NCBI RefSeq assembly: GCF_002217355.1
Contig: NZ_MUHA01000005.1
Span: 230,091-294,090, forward strand
DNA length: 64,000 nucleotides
Reading direction: 5' to 3'
From: Flavobacterium oncorhynchi
Lineage (GTDB): Bacteria; Bacteroidota; Bacteroidia; Flavobacteriales; Flavobacteriaceae
The notes beneath the pieces are model-generated. The model saw only the letters and a program-made list of their open reading frames with translations, had not been told where the DNA came from and ran no database searches. The translations under genes and the position numbers were made by a program. Of the stretch, positions 43,220-52,737 are shown in pieces. Position 1 is the first letter of the stretch, and every line of letters starts with the position of its first letter.

Positions 43220-46216
43220 TTATTTGATAACAGCTTCCTGAATTATCTTTTGAATATCTTCTCTGATTTTTCCTTTAGATAATTTATTCTCGTCATTTAC
43301 AACTTCTGGATAAGTTCTATTGGATAAAAATACATAAACAATTTCTGTTTCTGGGTCAACCCAAGCGATGTTTCCAGTAAAACCGGTATGACCAAAACTT
43401 GACTCAGAAACACAACCGCAAGTTGGTCCGCCTTTTCCAACTCTTTTGTCAAAACCTAAACCTCTCTGAATTCCTTTGTCTTTATAATAACTAGTGTTAA
43501 AAGCATCAAATGTTTGTTCAGAAAAATAGTGCTTACCGCCGTAATTTCCTTTTTGTAAAAATAGCTGCATCATTTTGGCAACATCCATAGCATTAGAAAA
43601 AATTCCTGCATGACCAGCAACTCCGCCTTCCATAGCGGCAGCCATATCGTGAACATATCCCTGAATAAGCTGATGTCTAAAATAAGTATCGATTTCAGTA
43701 GGAGCAATGCTGTTTTTGTCAAATTTATTTAGCGGATTGTAAAGTGTATTATTCATGCCAAGTGTGCTGAAAAAGTTTTCTTTACTTAGATCTTCAAGCT
43801 TTTTATGTGTTTTCTTTTCTAAGTATTCTTTTAAAATGATAAAAGTAAAATCACTGTATTTGTATTCTTTTTTTATGGCTACTGGGCTTTTTGCAATGAT
43901 TTTCATGATGGTGTCGTGATAATCATTTCGAATAAAAAGACTGTCTGCAACTTTTGTCGAAAAATTAGAATCAGCTGTTTTACGATAGTACTTTGCAGAT
44001 GGCTTTCCTTCGTTGTCTAGTGTTGCTTTGTAAAACGGAATCCAAGCCTGCAGTCCTGCGTAATGCGTTAACAAATCTTTGAAAATGATGTTTTCTTTAT
44101 TTGTATGTGCAAAAAACGGCACCATATCTTTTAATTTAGTATCTAAAGTAACTTTGTTTTTATCATACAATTGCATCACATTTGGCAGTGTAGAAATCAT
44201 TTTCGAAATCGAAGCAACATCATATAAATCTGAATTGGTAACCTTTTTTTGATTGTCATAGGTTTGATAACCGTATGATTTCTGAAAAAAAACTTTTCCT
44301 TTTCGGGCAGCCAATACTTGCATTCCGGGAGTCATTTTTCCGTCAATTGCTTTTTGGGCAATCGCATCTATTTTAGATAAAACAGCAGAATTCATTCCTA
44401 CATTTTCTGGAGTTGTAAAGCCCAAACGGTTTATTTTTTCGGTCGATAAGCCATCATTTACCTTAAACGAATCATTAATAGATACCGGCAGTTTTCCTTT
44501 TGCATCGACAGCACCAAATAGTATTTCTGCAGAAACAACTTGACTTATAGCTGAGTTTTGATACGAAACAACTAATCCTTCAATATCATCAAAATTAGTG
44601 ACAGGTAACAGTGAGTAAGGTTTTGTGAAAATATCCAAAATCACTTTGTTGTGTTTGGCAATTTCTTGTAACCAAAGCAATTCAGTATCTGTAAAATTCT
44701 GCTTTTCCCAAGTTTTATTTAGTTTATGAAAACCTATAATTACAGTATCGTAATTTTTTAGTTCTTGATTTAAACTGTCAATATTAGTATTTGATACTTC
44801 TGTAACTTCAGTATATTTTTTTAAAGTAGTTACAAAAGTGCTGTTAACATCATCGCCTAGTTTTACATACGCTATTTTTTGATCTAGGTTTTTGATAGGT
44901 AGAATTTCTTTTTCATTTTTTAAAACCGTAATCGCATTTTCGTAAAGTTTATAATGCAAAGCGTCATTTTGTACTGGATTAAGATCACCGTTGATATTAT
45001 TCATATCGATCGGTTTGTACTTGTTTAATCCGGCTTTAAATTTATAATGCAATATTTTTTTTACCGAATGCGCCAAGCGTTCTTCCGTAATTACACCTTG
45101 AGCATAAGCTTCTTCTAATTTCTGAAAGGCTTCGGGTACATTGTCAGGACCGAGAAAAATATCATTTCCAGCAAGAAGAACAGCTATTTCTAAATCGCCG
45201 GGACCTTTAAAATCAGTAGCGCCTTTCATTGCCAAACCATCAGTAAAAATCAAACCGTTAAAGCCTAATTCTTTTTGAAGCAGATTAGTTACAATATTAT
45301 AAGAGGCCGAAGAGGGAATGTTCGTTTGCGGCTCTAAACTTGGAATATTTAAATGCGCAACCATTACAGAAACTAAACCTTCGTCGAAGGTTTTTTTGTA
45401 CGGATATAATTCAACCAATTCAAGTCGTTCTTTCGAAAAATCAATTAGAGGTAATGCTTTATGCGAATCTACAGATGTATCGCCATGACCCGGAAAATGT
45501 TTTCCTGTGCAAAAAACACCTTGACCTTGCACGCCATTCATTAAAGCAATGGCTCTATTACTTACATTAACTTTGTCTTCGCCAAAAGAGCGGTTGCCAA
45601 TAATTGGATTTTTCGGATTGGTATTAATGTCAAGAACAGGAGCAAAGTTGAAATGAATTCCGATACGTTTATTTTCATTCGCCATGTTACGTCCCACATT
45701 CTCAATTAAACTCAAATCCTGAATAGCTCCCAAAGTCATATTCCAAGGATAAATATAAGTCGAATCTAAACGCATTCCCAATCCCCATTCACCGTCAATA
45801 GCAATAAACAAAGGTACTTTTGCTTTTGACTGATACAGATTCGTTAATTTTGCCTGACGAACAGGTCCTCCTTGGAAAAAAATTAATCCGCCTACTTTAT
45901 AATTTTGAATTAAGGCACTGACTTCTTTTGTATGCAGGGAATCTCTATTAGAATAGGCCGAAATCATAAACAACTGACCTATTTTTTCTCTCGCCGACAT
46001 TTTATTGTAAATACTATCAACCCAAGCAGTTTCTTTATCAGAATCTTTAAAAAAAGTTTTTTTCTCAGATACAGGCTTAGCTTTGTAAACAACTGTGTCT
46101 TTTACAGGAATATCTGTTTTTACAGCTGTAATTGCGGTGTTTTTTTTAGAAGCACAATTGGTAATCAAAAAAAGAAATGCGGTGTATAGGCTGATTCTTA
46201 TGAAGTAATTTTTCAT
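43220..46216 (-). CDS. Fusion of GH3 NagZ-like beta-N-acetylglucosaminidase and class C beta-lactamase-fold serine hydrolase (AmiE-like)
   Basis: A 998-residue lipoprotein (TNC, Cys21). Residues of about 65-400 form a GH3 barrel with KHFPGHGDTSVDSH carrying the NagZ Asp250/His252 acid-base pair and nucleophile Asp326 in GLIFTDGLAMKG. Residues of about 415-580 are a GH3 C-terminal alpha/beta domain. Residues of about 605-995 form a penicillin-binding/class C fold with Ser669-Ile-Ser-Lys672, Tyr-Ser-Asp and His-Thr-Gly motifs. In Bacillus subtilis, NagZ and the beta-lactamase-fold amidase AmiE are encoded side by side for peptidoglycan turnover; here similar activities appear joined on one chain. 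It should release GlcNAc and strip stem peptide or act as a related peptidase. A stand-alone paralogue of the second half is at 62581. Confidence 0.9.
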   Translation of the reverse strand: MKNYFIRISLYTAFLFLITNCASKKNTAITAVKTDIPVKDTVVYKAKPVSEKKTFFKDSDKETAWVDSIYNKMSAREKIGQLFMISAYSNRDSLHTKEVSALIQNYKVGGLIFFQGGPVRQAKLTNLYQSKAKVPLFIAIDGEWGLGMRLDSTYIYPWNMTLGAIQDLSLIENVGRNMANENKRIGIHFNFAPVLDINTNPKNPIIGNRSFGEDKVNVSNRAIALMNGVQGQGVFCTGKHFPGHGDTSVDSHKALPLIDFSKERLELVELYPYKKTFDEGLVSVMVAHLNIPSLEPQTNIPSSASYNIVTNLLQKELGFNGLIFTDGLAMKGATDFKGPGDLEIAVLLAGNDIFLGPDNVPEAFQKLEEAYAQGVITEERLAHSVKKILHYKFKAGLNKYKPIDMNNINGDLNPVQNDALHYKLYENAITVLKNEKEILPIKNLDQKIAYVKLGDDVNSTFVTTLKKYTEVTEVSNTNIDSLNQELKNYDTVIIGFHKLNKTWEKQNFTDTELLWLQEIAKHNKVILDIFTKPYSLLPVTNFDDIEGLVVSYQNSAISQVVSAEILFGAVDAKGKLPVSINDSFKVNDGLSTEKINRLGFTTPENVGMNSAVLSKIDAIAQKAIDGKMTPGMQVLAARKGKVFFQKSYGYQTYDNQKKVTNSDLYDVASISKMISTLPNVMQLYDKNKVTLDTKLKDMVPFFAHTNKENIIFKDLLTHYAGLQAWIPFYKATLDNEGKPSAKYYRKTADSNFSTKVADSLFIRNDYHDTIMKIIAKSPVAIKKEYKYSDFTFIILKEYLEKKTHKKLEDLSKENFFSTLGMNNTLYNPLNKFDKNSIAPTEIDTYFRHQLIQGYVHDMAAAMEGGVAGHAGIFSNAMDVAKMMQLFLQKGNYGGKHYFSEQTFDAFNTSYYKDKGIQRGLGFDKRVGKGGPTCGCVSESSFGHTGFTGNIAWVDPETEIVYVFLSNRTYPEVVNDENKLSKGKIREDIQKIIQEAVIK

Positions 46217-46330
46217 AATATATTTTGTTTTGAACGAATGGGTTTTAATTAGCTTCTACCCATTAAAAGATGATTTTCAATGGGTGAGCTTTTATTTTAT
46301 TTAGCAAATTGGGCTTGCTTTTTATATAGT

Positions 46331-47836
46331 TTAAAAAGATATTTTCTCGCTGCTTCGTGAACTTGTCAGGTATAATCCTAGATAAGTTATTAATCCGTTT
46401 ATCACTATTAATTCATTATCAAACACATATCCTGAAAATAATAATTTCGAATTTTCATTGATTAAATACGTGAAGAAAGGAGATAGTAAGCATAGTACTG
46501 GAACTAATTTATCATTTACATGTCTTGATTTTTGGAATAATCCAAAAGCATATAAACCTAATAGCGGACCATAAGTATAAGAGGCAACTTTAAATATCAT
46601 TCCAACAACTGAGCTGTCATTGATAGTATTGAAAATAATGATTACAAAGAAAATCAGAATTGAAAAACTAATATGTACTAAATGTCTTGTTCTTACAGTG
46701 TTTTTTTTGTTGTTTTCGGCTTTGTCCATTCCCAGAAAGTCAACACAAAAAGAAGTCGTTAATGCAGTCAGAGCAGAATCTGTTGTTGCAAAAGTCGCGG
46801 CAATAATTCCAAGTAAAAATACAATTGCAGGAACAACAGCTAAATGATTCAGTGCAATTTCAGGAAAAAGTAAATCAGTTCTTGGTTTGCCTGTAATTAA
46901 GTCAGTTGGAATTGCGATTCCATTTTTATCAGCATAAATATATAACAAGGCTCCAACGCTTAAAAAGAAAATGTTGATGATAACAAAGATTCCTGTAAAC
47001 GTAAACATGTTTTTTTGTGCTTCACCAATATTTTTACAGCTCAGGTTTTTTTGCATTAAATCCTGATCCAATCCGACCATAGCAATGGTCACAAACATTC
47101 CGCCTATTATTTGTTTTATAAAATGGAATTTACTTCCCATGAAATCATCAAAGAAGAATATTTTAGAGTAGTTACTGTTTTTAACTTCTTCAAATGCTCC
47201 AATGGCGCTTAAATCCATGCGGTCGCAAATAAAATAAATGGTAAGAAAAACTGATGTTACCAAGAAAAATGTTTGTAAAGTATCTGTGATAATTATGGTT
47301 TTTAAACCGCCTCTATAGGTATACGAAAAAATAAGAATTAATGAGATGAATACCGTAAATGCAAAAGGAATATTATAAAAATCAAATACAAATCGCTGCA
47401 ATACAATAACAACCAAATAAAGTCTGAAAGCAGAGCTTACGGTTCTGCTTATCAAGAAAATTAAAGCTGCCGTTTTGTAGCTGTAAACGCCCATTCTTTG
47501 CTCGATATAGCCATAAATGGAGGTTAAATTCATTCGGTAATATAGCGGTAATAACAATTTTGTAATTATTATAAAACCTATTGCATTCCCCAATACAAAC
47601 TGAAAATATTTAAACTGCTCGCCGCTTACGGCTCCAACTTCTCCGGGAACTGATATAAAAGTTACTCCTGACAGAGCAGTTCCAATCATTCCAAAAGCAA
47701 CTAAGTACCATTTTGAGTTTTTATTAGCTGTAAAAAAGGCATCATTTCCACTGTCTTTTTTGCTCACTTTATGCGAGATATAGAATAATGTTCCGAAATA
47801 AATGATAATAAGAAGGAGGATGGTGCTTGGTGTCAT
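46331..47836 (-). CDS. Sodium:solute symporter family (SSS) transporter
   Basis: A 501-residue inner-membrane protein with about 13 predicted helices. SSS hallmarks are YISHKVSKKDSGNDAFFTANKN near the start, GTALSGVTFISVPGEVG and TLQTFFLVTSVF. Substrates of this family include sugars, sialic acid and amino acids. It stands between murQ and the NagZ-fusion gene and is the only inner-membrane transporter visible in the locus, so MurNAc, anhydro-MurNAc, GlcNAc or a GlcNAc-MurNAc product are the best guesses. No substrate can be read from the sequence itself. Gaps of 166 and 114 bases separate it from its neighbours. Confidence 0.88.
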   Translation of the reverse strand: MTPSTILLLIIIYFGTLFYISHKVSKKDSGNDAFFTANKNSKWYLVAFGMIGTALSGVTFISVPGEVGAVSGEQFKYFQFVLGNAIGFIIITKLLLPLYYRMNLTSIYGYIEQRMGVYSYKTAALIFLISRTVSSAFRLYLVVIVLQRFVFDFYNIPFAFTVFISLILIFSYTYRGGLKTIIITDTLQTFFLVTSVFLTIYFICDRMDLSAIGAFEEVKNSNYSKIFFFDDFMGSKFHFIKQIIGGMFVTIAMVGLDQDLMQKNLSCKNIGEAQKNMFTFTGIFVIINIFFLSVGALLYIYADKNGIAIPTDLITGKPRTDLLFPEIALNHLAVVPAIVFLLGIIAATFATTDSALTALTTSFCVDFLGMDKAENNKKNTVRTRHLVHISFSILIFFVIIIFNTINDSSVVGMIFKVASYTYGPLLGLYAFGLFQKSRHVNDKLVPVLCLLSPFFTYLINENSKLLFSGYVFDNELIVINGLITYLGLYLTSSRSSEKISF

Positions 47837-47910
47837 TTTATAGTTTTAGTGGTTTTGGTTTTGTGAATAGGGAGACTTAAAGTTTAAAAAATCAGTACTG
47901 CTTTGTAGAT

Positions 47911-47957
47911 TAAACCCAACAGACTATAAAAGCTGTTAGGTTTAGGTTTAGGTTTAA
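47911..47957 (-). terminator. Hairpin and hexamer repeat between murQ and the symporter gene
   Basis: AAACCCAACAG (47912-47922) pairs with CTGTTAGGTTT (47933-47943), all paired on the minus strand if one G-U is allowed. Next to it TTTAGG is repeated three times (about 47936-47952). There is no good T-run, so it may be a pause or RNA-processing hairpin rather than a full terminator of the murQ transcript. Confidence 0.4.
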
Positions 47958-48002
47958 ACTTTTAGACGTATAAATCTATAAAAGATTTGAATAGTTTGGT
48001 TA

Positions 48003-48830
48003 TTAGATTTCTAGATTTTTATTCTGAGCTAATAAAACCGCTCTTACGCTTTTGTGCTTTTTTAATAAATCAGAAGCTGTTTTTTCATCAATCTGCAGTT
48101 CTTCAACGATCATTTCTACACCTCTTTGAACTAATTTTTTGTTAGACAACTGCATGTCGATCATTTTGTTGCCGTAAATTCTTCCTAGTTTAATCATAAC
48201 TGATGTTGAAATCATGTTTAAGACTAATTTTTGAGAAGTTCCAGCTTTCATTCTAGTACTTCCTGTTAAGAATTCTGGTCCTACAATTAGTTCAATAGGA
48301 TGATCTGCTTGTTTAGAAATCAAGCTGCCGCTATTGCAAGAAATACTGCCGGTTATGATTTTGTTTTCACGTGCTTTTTTCAATCCGCCAATAACGTAAG
48401 GAGTATTTCCAGAAGCTGCAATTCCTATTACTACATCTAAACTCGAAATATCATAAGCAGATAAATCTCTCCATGCTTGATCGACATCGTCTTCGGCATT
48501 TTCTACTGCTTTTCTAATAGCAGAATCTCCGCCGGCGATAATACCAATAATCCAATTGTCTGGAACTCCAAAAGTAGGAGGACATTCAGAAGCATCTAAA
48601 ACTCCAATTCTCCCTGATGTTCCTGCTCCAATATAAAAAAGTCTTCCGCCAAGTTTCATTTTTGTAACAATTGCATCGACTAATTTTTCAATGTTTGGAA
48701 TTTGTTCTTCAACAATCGCTGCTACTTTTTTATCTTCATTATTTATATTTGAAAGCAGTTCGTTGGTACTCATTTTATCTAAATTTGAGTAAAGAGATTC
48801 TCTTTCTGTATCTGGATTTGCTTTTGACAT
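48003..48830 (-). CDS. murQ: N-acetylmuramic acid 6-phosphate etherase
   Basis: A 275-residue cytosolic protein of the SIS-domain family with the MurQ signature GAGTSGRIGVLDASECPPTFG, including the catalytic Glu in ASECPPT, plus GIAASGNTPYVIGGL and STRMKAGTSQKLVLNMIS. It is slightly shorter than E. coli MurQ (298). It cleaves the D-lactyl ether of MurNAc-6-phosphate, giving GlcNAc-6-phosphate and D-lactate. The AnmK encoded downstream supplies its substrate, and the dehydrogenase at 56962 could use the D-lactate. It begins 45 bases after the NamZ gene on the same strand. Confidence 0.96.
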   Translation of the reverse strand: MSKANPDTERESLYSNLDKMSTNELLSNINNEDKKVAAIVEEQIPNIEKLVDAIVTKMKLGGRLFYIGAGTSGRIGVLDASECPPTFGVPDNWIIGIIAGGDSAIRKAVENAEDDVDQAWRDLSAYDISSLDVVIGIAASGNTPYVIGGLKKARENKIITGSISCNSGSLISKQADHPIELIVGPEFLTGSTRMKAGTSQKLVLNMISTSVMIKLGRIYGNKMIDMQLSNKKLVQRGVEMIVEELQIDEKTASDLLKKHKSVRAVLLAQNKNLEI

Positions 48831-48875
48831 TTTTGATTTTTTTTAATTTTTAATTTTTCTTTACTGCATTAAAAT

Positions 48876-50075
48876 TTATTGGTAGATCAGATATTTCGTT
48901 CTCATTTTTTTGAAGGCTTCTAAGTCCTTCACCCAGCTTTTTCTGATAGTATCTTCAGAAGCGCCGCTTTCAATTTGTTGTTGTAATTTCTTAGTTCCTG
49001 CTAGTTTTGTGAAAAAAGGATTAAAGAATTTGGTTTTATCACTGGTATTTTGATATGCTTTAAGCAGCCATTTCAATTCCAGTTGTTGTAATTTAGGATA
49101 AGATGTCAAATCTTCGCCAAAACATTCTACGCCATTATAGACGGGATCTTTGGCTCCAAAATTTGGTTTTGGAGTAAAACTGAAATTTGTTTTTGTCAAA
49201 TAAGGCGAGCCATAAATTTGGAATTGTTTTTCTGTTCCGCGTCCCATGCTTACATTTGTTCCTTCAAACAAACACAAACTTGCATATAGATTTATAGATT
49301 GATCGTTTGGCAAATTTGGAGATGGTTTTGCCAATAAACTATAATCCATTTTTCTGTTATAATTAACGCAAGGAATTACAGTTAGTTTACATTGCGCTGC
49401 ATTTTTAAGCCATTTTTCTCCATTGATCATTTTTGCATATTCACCAATAGTCATTCCGTGAAGCAGCGGAATAGGGTGCATACCTACAAAACTTGTGAAT
49501 TCTTTTTCTAAAAGAGGACCGTCTACAATTCTGCCATTTGGATTTGGTCGATCAAAAATTATAAGCGGAACATTGTTTTCAGCGCAAGCTTCCATTACAT
49601 AATGTAAAGATGAAATATAAGTGTAGAATCGCGCGCCTACATCTTGTAAGTCAAAAACCATGACGTCAATTCCAGATAATTGTTCTGGTTTAGGTTTTTT
49701 ATTGTCTCCGTAAAGAGAGATTATCGATAATCCCGTTTTAGAATCTTTTCCGTCAACTACGTGTTCTCCCGCGTCAGCAGTTCCTCTAAAGCCATGCTCT
49801 GGTGCAAAGATGGTTTGAATGTTTATTTTTTTCTCTAATAGAAAATCTACTACATGTTTTTTGTTCGATAAAAGACCAGTTTGATTGGTAACAATGCCAA
49901 CTTTTTTATCTTTTAATAAAGGAATATATTTTTCGAAATTATCAGCTCCTGTTTTTATTTCATTACTGATATCATTGATTTTATTTTTAATAGTTCCTGT
50001 TGATGAATTTGCATTCGAAGCATTCGAAACGATCAAAAATAGAATAAAAGTGATTTTTTTAAGGGATTGAAACAT
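48876..50075 (-). CDS. namZ: NamZ-type exo-beta-N-acetylmuramidase (DUF1343, GH171)
   Basis: A 399-residue exported protein (signal to about residue 22). DUF1343 motifs are all present: KKVGIVTNQTGL, IQTIFAPEHGFRG, DAGEHVVDGKDSKTGL, VMVFDLQDVGARFYTYISSL, DRPNPNG and YASLCLFEGTNVSMGRGTEK. Characterised members (B. subtilis YbbC/NamZ and Tannerella forsythia NamZ) remove terminal MurNAc from the non-reducing end of peptide-free peptidoglycan glycans. With the GH3 NagZ-like domain, which removes GlcNAc, it would degrade MurNAc-GlcNAc chains stepwise, in the periplasm. It starts 45 bases before murQ and is separated from the DUF4397-like gene by a terminator. Confidence 0.92.
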   Translation of the reverse strand: MFQSLKKITFILFLIVSNASNANSSTGTIKNKINDISNEIKTGADNFEKYIPLLKDKKVGIVTNQTGLLSNKKHVVDFLLEKKINIQTIFAPEHGFRGTADAGEHVVDGKDSKTGLSIISLYGDNKKPKPEQLSGIDVMVFDLQDVGARFYTYISSLHYVMEACAENNVPLIIFDRPNPNGRIVDGPLLEKEFTSFVGMHPIPLLHGMTIGEYAKMINGEKWLKNAAQCKLTVIPCVNYNRKMDYSLLAKPSPNLPNDQSINLYASLCLFEGTNVSMGRGTEKQFQIYGSPYLTKTNFSFTPKPNFGAKDPVYNGVECFGEDLTSYPKLQQLELKWLLKAYQNTSDKTKFFNPFFTKLAGTKKLQQQIESGASEDTIRKSWVKDLEAFKKMRTKYLIYQ

Positions 50076-50142
50076 AATACAAAAGTTTAAATTACATTTA
50101 AAATTACGCTTAATAAAGGAAAAAAAACAAAATAGGATAATT

Positions 50143-50183
50143 AAATCGAACCACTTTAATCAAAAAGTGGTTCGATTTTTAAG
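50143..50183 (-). terminator. Intrinsic terminator between the SusCD-DUF4397 unit and namZ
   Basis: AAATCGAACCACTTT (50143-50157) pairs with AAAGTGGTTCGATTT (50164-50178) around six bases. The perfect 15-pair stem sits six bases beyond the DUF4397-like stop. It would end the susC-susD-DUF4397 transcript and make the enzyme genes a separate or attenuated unit. Confidence 0.85.
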
Positions 50184-50184
50184 C

Positions 50185-51087
50185 TTATTTATTTGTTATG
50201 AAAGTAACAGATGGAGCATTTAAAGTTGCAGATGGTAATCCACCGATAATTCCTCTGCAATAAATTGTGTAAACTCTTCCCGCTCTAGGAACAAAAGCAG
50301 TATTTGCTGGTGAATTGGCAAGATTCGCAATTGTTGTTCCTGTAGTTGTTCCAGGAACATTTGTTGGAGAACCTGCAACACGAACCTGCAATTGATATCC
50401 TCTTGTATCTATTGGGTCTTGCGGCTCAATAGCGATGTATTTTTCGTTACCGCCCTTAAATGTTACATTTCTATAGGTATACACTTCTTTTGTCGTAACC
50501 GGCGTTGCACCAATAGTTGATGTTTCTTTAATTAATCCCAAATCATAACCTGCTGGTGCCGAATTGCTGATAACATTTATAAAACGAATATAGGCTTTAG
50601 TCTTGTCTAAATCAGCAACAGCTAAATCATCATTTAATTGATAAAGAGAATATACCGGCGGCGTAACAGACGGCGGTGTTGACACTAAGAAACTCGTATA
50701 ATATTTCCCCGTTTCAGTAGTAATATTTCCATTGAAAATGCTAACTGCAGGAGTTGCAGGCGTTAAAACACTCAAAGGTTGTGTTCCCGGTTTCATCAAA
50801 ACATAATTGATTGGTACTGGATATTGAGCGCCATAACTCATCCCAATTTGCACTCCGGTTGTAGAACTTACAGCCGAAATTTTTTCAGTTCCTGTAAAAT
50901 AATTAATTTGAAAATTAGTTCCATTTGGACCAACAGCGGCATGAATAAATTTTACGTTAGAAGCATTTGCAATTCCGTCTTTACTCTGATATGGAGTCTG
51001 GTCGTTTTCGTCGCCGCAGGATGTAAATGCAAGTACTCCAAGAATTGGAATAATTGACTTTTTTATGGTGTTAAATATATTTTTCAT
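50185..51087 (-). CDS. DUF4397-like lipoprotein
   Basis: A 300-residue lipoprotein: signal ending AFTSC (Cys24) followed by G-D-E-N-D, an acidic stretch of the kind that favours surface export. The mature part has two similar beta-rich halves beginning NVKFIHAAVGPNGTNFQIN and AYIRFINVISNSAPAGYDL, the pattern of DUF4397 domains. Its role is unknown. Placed 26 bases after susD, it is probably a surface accessory or glycan-binding protein of the uptake complex. The family call is from motif impression and could be a related DUF. Confidence 0.65.
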   Translation of the reverse strand: MKNIFNTIKKSIIPILGVLAFTSCGDENDQTPYQSKDGIANASNVKFIHAAVGPNGTNFQINYFTGTEKISAVSSTTGVQIGMSYGAQYPVPINYVLMKPGTQPLSVLTPATPAVSIFNGNITTETGKYYTSFLVSTPPSVTPPVYSLYQLNDDLAVADLDKTKAYIRFINVISNSAPAGYDLGLIKETSTIGATPVTTKEVYTYRNVTFKGGNEKYIAIEPQDPIDTRGYQLQVRVAGSPTNVPGTTTGTTIANLANSPANTAFVPRAGRVYTIYCRGIIGGLPSATLNAPSVTFITNK

Positions 51088-51113
51088 CTAATAGATTTTT
51101 AGTTTTTAAGAAA

Positions 51114-52727
51114 TTACTTTTTAGAAAACCACATTTCTTGAGTATGGTAATCTACCTTATCTGCTCCAATCGCTTTTAAAGCATCAAAATTCCAAACATA
51201 TTCTGAGTTAAATCTCGGACGAACTCTGTATGGTAAATTTCCATTATTGTCAACAAATAAACCTCCGTTTGGTGTAAAATTCATTGTTCTGTAAACATCT
51301 GGATTATAATGATATTTACGCAAATCTGTCCAAGTTTCTAGCATTCCGTAACCAAATAAAGCTACATATTTTTGAAGCATAATCTGGCTGATTGTCAAGT
51401 TTGCAGCCGTTGGAACGATGTTGACATTGGTTAAGAATGCTGTTTTTTCAGCAGCCGTAATAGTCGATGTAATAGGGAAAATTGTACTTACAACAGTATT
51501 TGAATTTACAAAATCGATATTGGCGTCAATTGCTTTCTTGTAAGCATCTAAAGCCATAGCTTTGTCTCCTTTTATAAAAGCTGCTTCAGCTTTAATAAAT
51601 TGAATTTCTGAATACGTCATTAAAGGAAAATTCGCTTTATCTCTAAAAATATATCTTCCCGGAGTTGTAATAGTTCCTGCAGTATACGTTCCATAAATAT
51701 TTGGAATTCTGCTTACGTTTGTTGCAACTGTAGAAGCTGTAGTATTTAACGGGTTTCCATTAAAAGTATATTTACTCGGATCTGGATTTGTGGAAGATGC
51801 CGGCGCTAATTCAGATTGACCTACAGACGGTGCTAAAACTCTAGAGATTCTAGGATCTTTTGCGCCTCCAAAAAGAGTTCCGTCCATTGTTCTCACAGCA
51901 AAATCAGTTTGACGGTAAGTATTGAAGTTATTTCTTCCAGGACCGTAGAAATTGATATCTGCAGCTACTGTTCCGTTGTATCTAATTAAAGCATTATCTG
52001 CATTAGAAGCCAATGATTTATCACAGAATTCAATTACTTTATCTGGGTTATAAGAAGCTTTATTGATTTGATTGTTTAAGTTTCTAGCCAAAACTCCGTA
52101 AGCAAATTTAACCCATTTAGAGCGGTCTCCGCCATACATTTTATCTCCTCCAGCAGTATAAGTCTGAGAAACACTTCCGTCTGTTCGGTTCAAATCTGTT
52201 AAACCTTCATTCAATAAACGAACCACTTCAGCGTATACTTGTTCCTGAGGAACATAATCAAAAGAAAGACGCGAAGTAAAAACTTGATCAAAATTAATTA
52301 ATTCAGAATGATAATCAGTTGCAACCTGCCAAGTCCAAGCTCTAATTACTTTTGCAATACCAGTAATATCATGACGTTGTTCTGAAACTGCTTTTTCCTG
52401 TAATTTGGTTAAGTTTAAACCAATAGAAAAATATGCCATTTTCCAGATTTCACCACCTGTATCACTATTTGATTGATATCCAAAACGATCCCATTCACTT
52501 CCTACAGCGCCAGCCGTAGCAGTACTGAAATTTTGAGTGTATCGTCCAAGACATCTGTTGTCAAACTGTAATCCCACAGCCATTTGCTGCTCGATTGGAG
52601 GTAGTAAAGCTGGTGCCGAAACATCAACAGGAAAACTTGGATTTACGTTTATATCTTCTAAGTCGTTGCAAGAAATCATTGTGGCTACAAGACCTAATGC
52701 GGCTATATATGTTTTAATATTTTTCAT
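51114..52727 (-). CDS. SusD/RagB-family surface lipoprotein (peptidoglycan locus)
   Basis: A 537-residue lipoprotein with the acylated Cys in MISC followed by N-D-L-E-D-I-N-V-N-P, the same SusD subgroup as the mannan-locus protein. The body has VIRAWTWQVATDYHSELINF and, towards the C-terminus, MTYSEIQFIKAEAAF and WTDLRKYHYNPDVY. The start is placed at the ATG at 52727, ten bases after the susC stop; an upstream TTG two codons earlier is less likely. It should bind muropeptides, disaccharides or glycan fragments at the surface if the locus assignment is right, but nothing in the sequence itself fixes the ligand. Confidence 0.92.
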   Translation of the reverse strand: MKNIKTYIAALGLVATMISCNDLEDINVNPSFPVDVSAPALLPPIEQQMAVGLQFDNRCLGRYTQNFSTATAGAVGSEWDRFGYQSNSDTGGEIWKMAYFSIGLNLTKLQEKAVSEQRHDITGIAKVIRAWTWQVATDYHSELINFDQVFTSRLSFDYVPQEQVYAEVVRLLNEGLTDLNRTDGSVSQTYTAGGDKMYGGDRSKWVKFAYGVLARNLNNQINKASYNPDKVIEFCDKSLASNADNALIRYNGTVAADINFYGPGRNNFNTYRQTDFAVRTMDGTLFGGAKDPRISRVLAPSVGQSELAPASSTNPDPSKYTFNGNPLNTTASTVATNVSRIPNIYGTYTAGTITTPGRYIFRDKANFPLMTYSEIQFIKAEAAFIKGDKAMALDAYKKAIDANIDFVNSNTVVSTIFPITSTITAAEKTAFLTNVNIVPTAANLTISQIMLQKYVALFGYGMLETWTDLRKYHYNPDVYRTMNFTPNGGLFVDNNGNLPYRVRPRFNSEYVWNFDALKAIGADKVDYHTQEMWFSKK

Positions 52728-52737
52728 GGTCAATTAA

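Noticed and set aside
47936..47957. Three TTTAGG hexamers resembling a telomere repeat
   Set aside because: Only three copies, placed beside a hairpin inside a bacterial operon gap; a short simple repeat is the better reading.
52728..52733. TTG start for the SusD gene of the peptidoglycan locus
   Set aside because: The ATG two codons later gives a standard lipoprotein signal and a ten-base gap from susC.
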